Under the pieces are notes generated by a model. It saw only the letters and a list, made by a program, of their open reading frames with translations. It was not told the origin of the DNA and did no database searches. Positions 53,019-54,473 of a DNA stretch of 54,473 nt are shown here, in pieces. Made by a program: the position numbers and the translations under genes. This stretch comes from CAYYYW01 sp964476245 (lineage in GTDB: Bacteria; Patescibacteriota; Microgenomatia; UBA1406; HO2-37-13b): NCBI GenBank assembly GCA_964476245.1, contig CAYYYW010000007.1, forward strand, positions 1 through 54,473, read 5' to 3'. Position 1 is the first letter of the stretch, and every line of letters begins with the position of its first letter.

Positions 53019-53037
53019 ATCCGACGTAAAGTCGGAT
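53019..53037. repeat. Palindrome TCCGACGTAAAGTCGGA in 23S rRNA
   Basis: ATCCGAC-GTAAA-GTCGGAT forms a 7-bp hairpin. The 17-base core is repeated with one change at 53425-53441 in a different 23S helix. Confidence 0.8.
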
Positions 53038-53423
53038 TCCCTCCTACGCTAAACAGTTAAAAACTTCTTATCAATATCAAGCTTCAGTAAAGCTCCCGGG
53101 GTCTTTTTGTCCAGGTGCAGGTAGGCCGCATCTTCACAGCCATTTCAATTTCGCCGAGCAATGGTTCGAGACAGTTTTCATCTCATTATACCTTTCATGC
53201 GGGCCGGAACTTACCCGGCAAGGGGTTACGCTACCTTAGAACGGTCAGAGTTACCGCTGTCGTTCACCGGAGCTTACACCTCGAGCTTCCCTGAATAAAT
53301 CGGAGTCACCCAAAGTGGTTAACTTACCGGTACTGGACAGGCATCAGCCTCTATACTTCCCCTGTTTGGGTTTGCAGAGACCTGTGTTTTAGGTAAACAG
53401 TTGGATGAAATTCTTTTGTTGTA

Positions 53424-53442
53424 GTCCGACGTAACGTCGGAC
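53424..53442. repeat. Palindrome TCCGACGTAACGTCGGA in 23S rRNA
   Basis: GTCCGACG-TAA-CGTCGGAC forms an 8-bp hairpin. It matches 53020-53036 at 16 of 17 core positions. Confidence 0.8.
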
Positions 53443-53956
53443 AGAGCATCTTGCAAAGCTTACGCTCAGTTGTATTGCCGAGTTCCTTGAACCATCATTA
53501 CTCGAATGCCTTAGTCTTCTCGACTTATCCACCTGTGTCGGTTTAAAGTACGGATTTTAAATTAGCTCCAACAATAACTTTTCCCGGAGACTTAAATCTC
53601 CTAATTTACCACCGTTACCGGCAGCAATCCATTATTATTCACCCTCTCTTGCGAAAGGACTTATAATTTAGACTCACATATAGTGAGATTAAGGTATCAA
53701 ATCTCGTCATTACTGATGTAATAACGCTAATAAAAAAGTAGTTGAATATTAACAACTTGTACATCCCTTGTACCCAACGTGGTACAAGGTTAGATCCGAC
53801 TAACCCTCAGCTGATTTACATTGCTGAGGAAACCTTGGATATTCGGCATCCCGAATTTTCATCGGGAGAATCGCTACTCATGCCAGCATTCTCACTTCTA
53901 TTCGCTCCACCTCACCTTACGATAAAGCTTCACTGCAAATAGAAAGCTCCCCTACC

Positions 53957-54046
53957 ATCCTTCGCCAAAGGCTACGGAAGGCAAAGCCATTCTTCGCTTA
54001 TTAAGGCGAAGGATGAGCCTCACCGAAGTCCCGATAAAATCGGGAC
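53957..54046. repeat. Expanded palindromic arm in 23S rRNA
   Basis: ATCCTTCGCC (53957-53966) pairs with GGCGAAGGAT (54005-54014). It is followed by GTCCCGAT-AAA-ATCGGGAC (54028-54046). In E. coli the same stretch, between the GGTAGGGGAGC and the L11-region segments, is compact. The sequence looks like palindromic elements added to a natural hairpin. Confidence 0.65.
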
Positions 54047-54473
54047 GAAGGCGGGCCGCTTTACCAATCATAGTCCTCGGCGAAGAATTTCCATCTTCGG
54101 TAAATTATTTAAGCCTCGAATCATTTTAGGCGCGGAATTTCATCCCCGCTCAAAAGCGCAAGCGCTCTGAGCGGGATTATTCCGGTGAGCTGTTACGCAC
54201 TCTTTAAAGGATGGCTGCTTCTGAGCCAACCTCCCGTCTGTCTTTGAAATTCTACTTCCTTTTCCACTTAATAATTATTTAAAGACCTTATATGGGAATC
54301 TGGACTGTTTTCCTCTTGACTAGACCTGCTTATCCAGGCCAGTCTGACTCCCCTGAAAATAATTTTATGTATTCGGAGTTTAGTTGATCCCGATTGCTTA
54401 CGCTCTCGGGACCATCTAGTAGCTCTACCCCATAAAACTTTAACAGGAGGCTATACCTAAATATATTTCGGGG

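Overview
The window is an AT-rich bacterial chromosome fragment that reads like a member of the Candidate Phyla Radiation (Patescibacteria, probably a Microgenomates-type lineage). The inference rests on compact core genes with short spacers and many start/stop overlaps, a 408-residue UvrC without its C-terminal hairpin-helix-hairpin domain, a CxxC-x17-CxxC zinc-ribbon protein, a cupin-type glucose-6-phosphate isomerase, tRNA genes without encoded CCA, and many short palindromic repeats. TGA is used as a stop throughout, so the code is not that of Gracilibacteria. One 100-N gap interrupts ppsA, so this is a scaffolded assembly.

Layout. 1-3714: an unknown four-helix membrane protein, then ruvC-ruvA-ruvB. 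3715-4295: palindromic repeats and tRNA-Leu(GAG) and tRNA-Val(TAC). 4296-8809: an M48 protease, an MFS transporter and a large fusion of a membrane spermidine-synthase-like protein with a glutaminyl-cyclase/M28-like domain. 8882-9351: a tRNA cluster with its own promoter, in which one complete tRNA-Leu(TAA) gene lies inside the anticodon loop of a second tRNA-Leu-like gene. 9352-19411 (minus strand): an oligopeptide-binding protein, SecG, a holin-like membrane protein, uvrC, a membrane transglutaminase, uvrA and uvrB. 19520-22725: a promoter and a three-gene operon of a small membrane protein, a MoxR/RavA-like AAA+ ATPase and a membrane VWA protein. 22749-24070: DedA and rsmI.

24220-36518 is a carbon-metabolism block: acetyl-CoA synthetase, a PfkB sugar kinase, phosphoglycerate mutase, enolase, PEP synthase, cupin PGI, a ManA-like isomerase, an IMPase-family phosphatase and phosphoglucomutase/phosphomannomutase. 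Together they cover lower glycolysis/gluconeogenesis and hexose-phosphate supply. 36528-43363 is an accessory zone: a HolA-like gene, a decayed restriction-modification locus (hsdS fragment, frameshifted tail, truncated rhuM), a sugar transferase, a radical SAM protein, an acyltransferase flanked by perfect 43-bp direct repeats, the zinc-ribbon protein, an unknown basic protein and tRNA-Glu(TTC). 43447-46689 holds a MscS-like channel protein, yraN, rplS and pyrG. 46768-50204 holds three poorly recognised genes, including a winged-helix regulator with a degenerate NTPase domain and a divergent tRNA-nucleotidyltransferase-like protein. topA and the 3' three quarters of a 23S rRNA gene, itself carrying several palindromic insertions, end the window.

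Two themes stand out. The first is the nested tRNA-in-tRNA gene at 9102-9316. The second is heavy colonisation by short palindromic and 7-nt tandem repeats, some inserted in frame into essential genes (uvrB, ppsA) and some into 23S rRNA hairpins.
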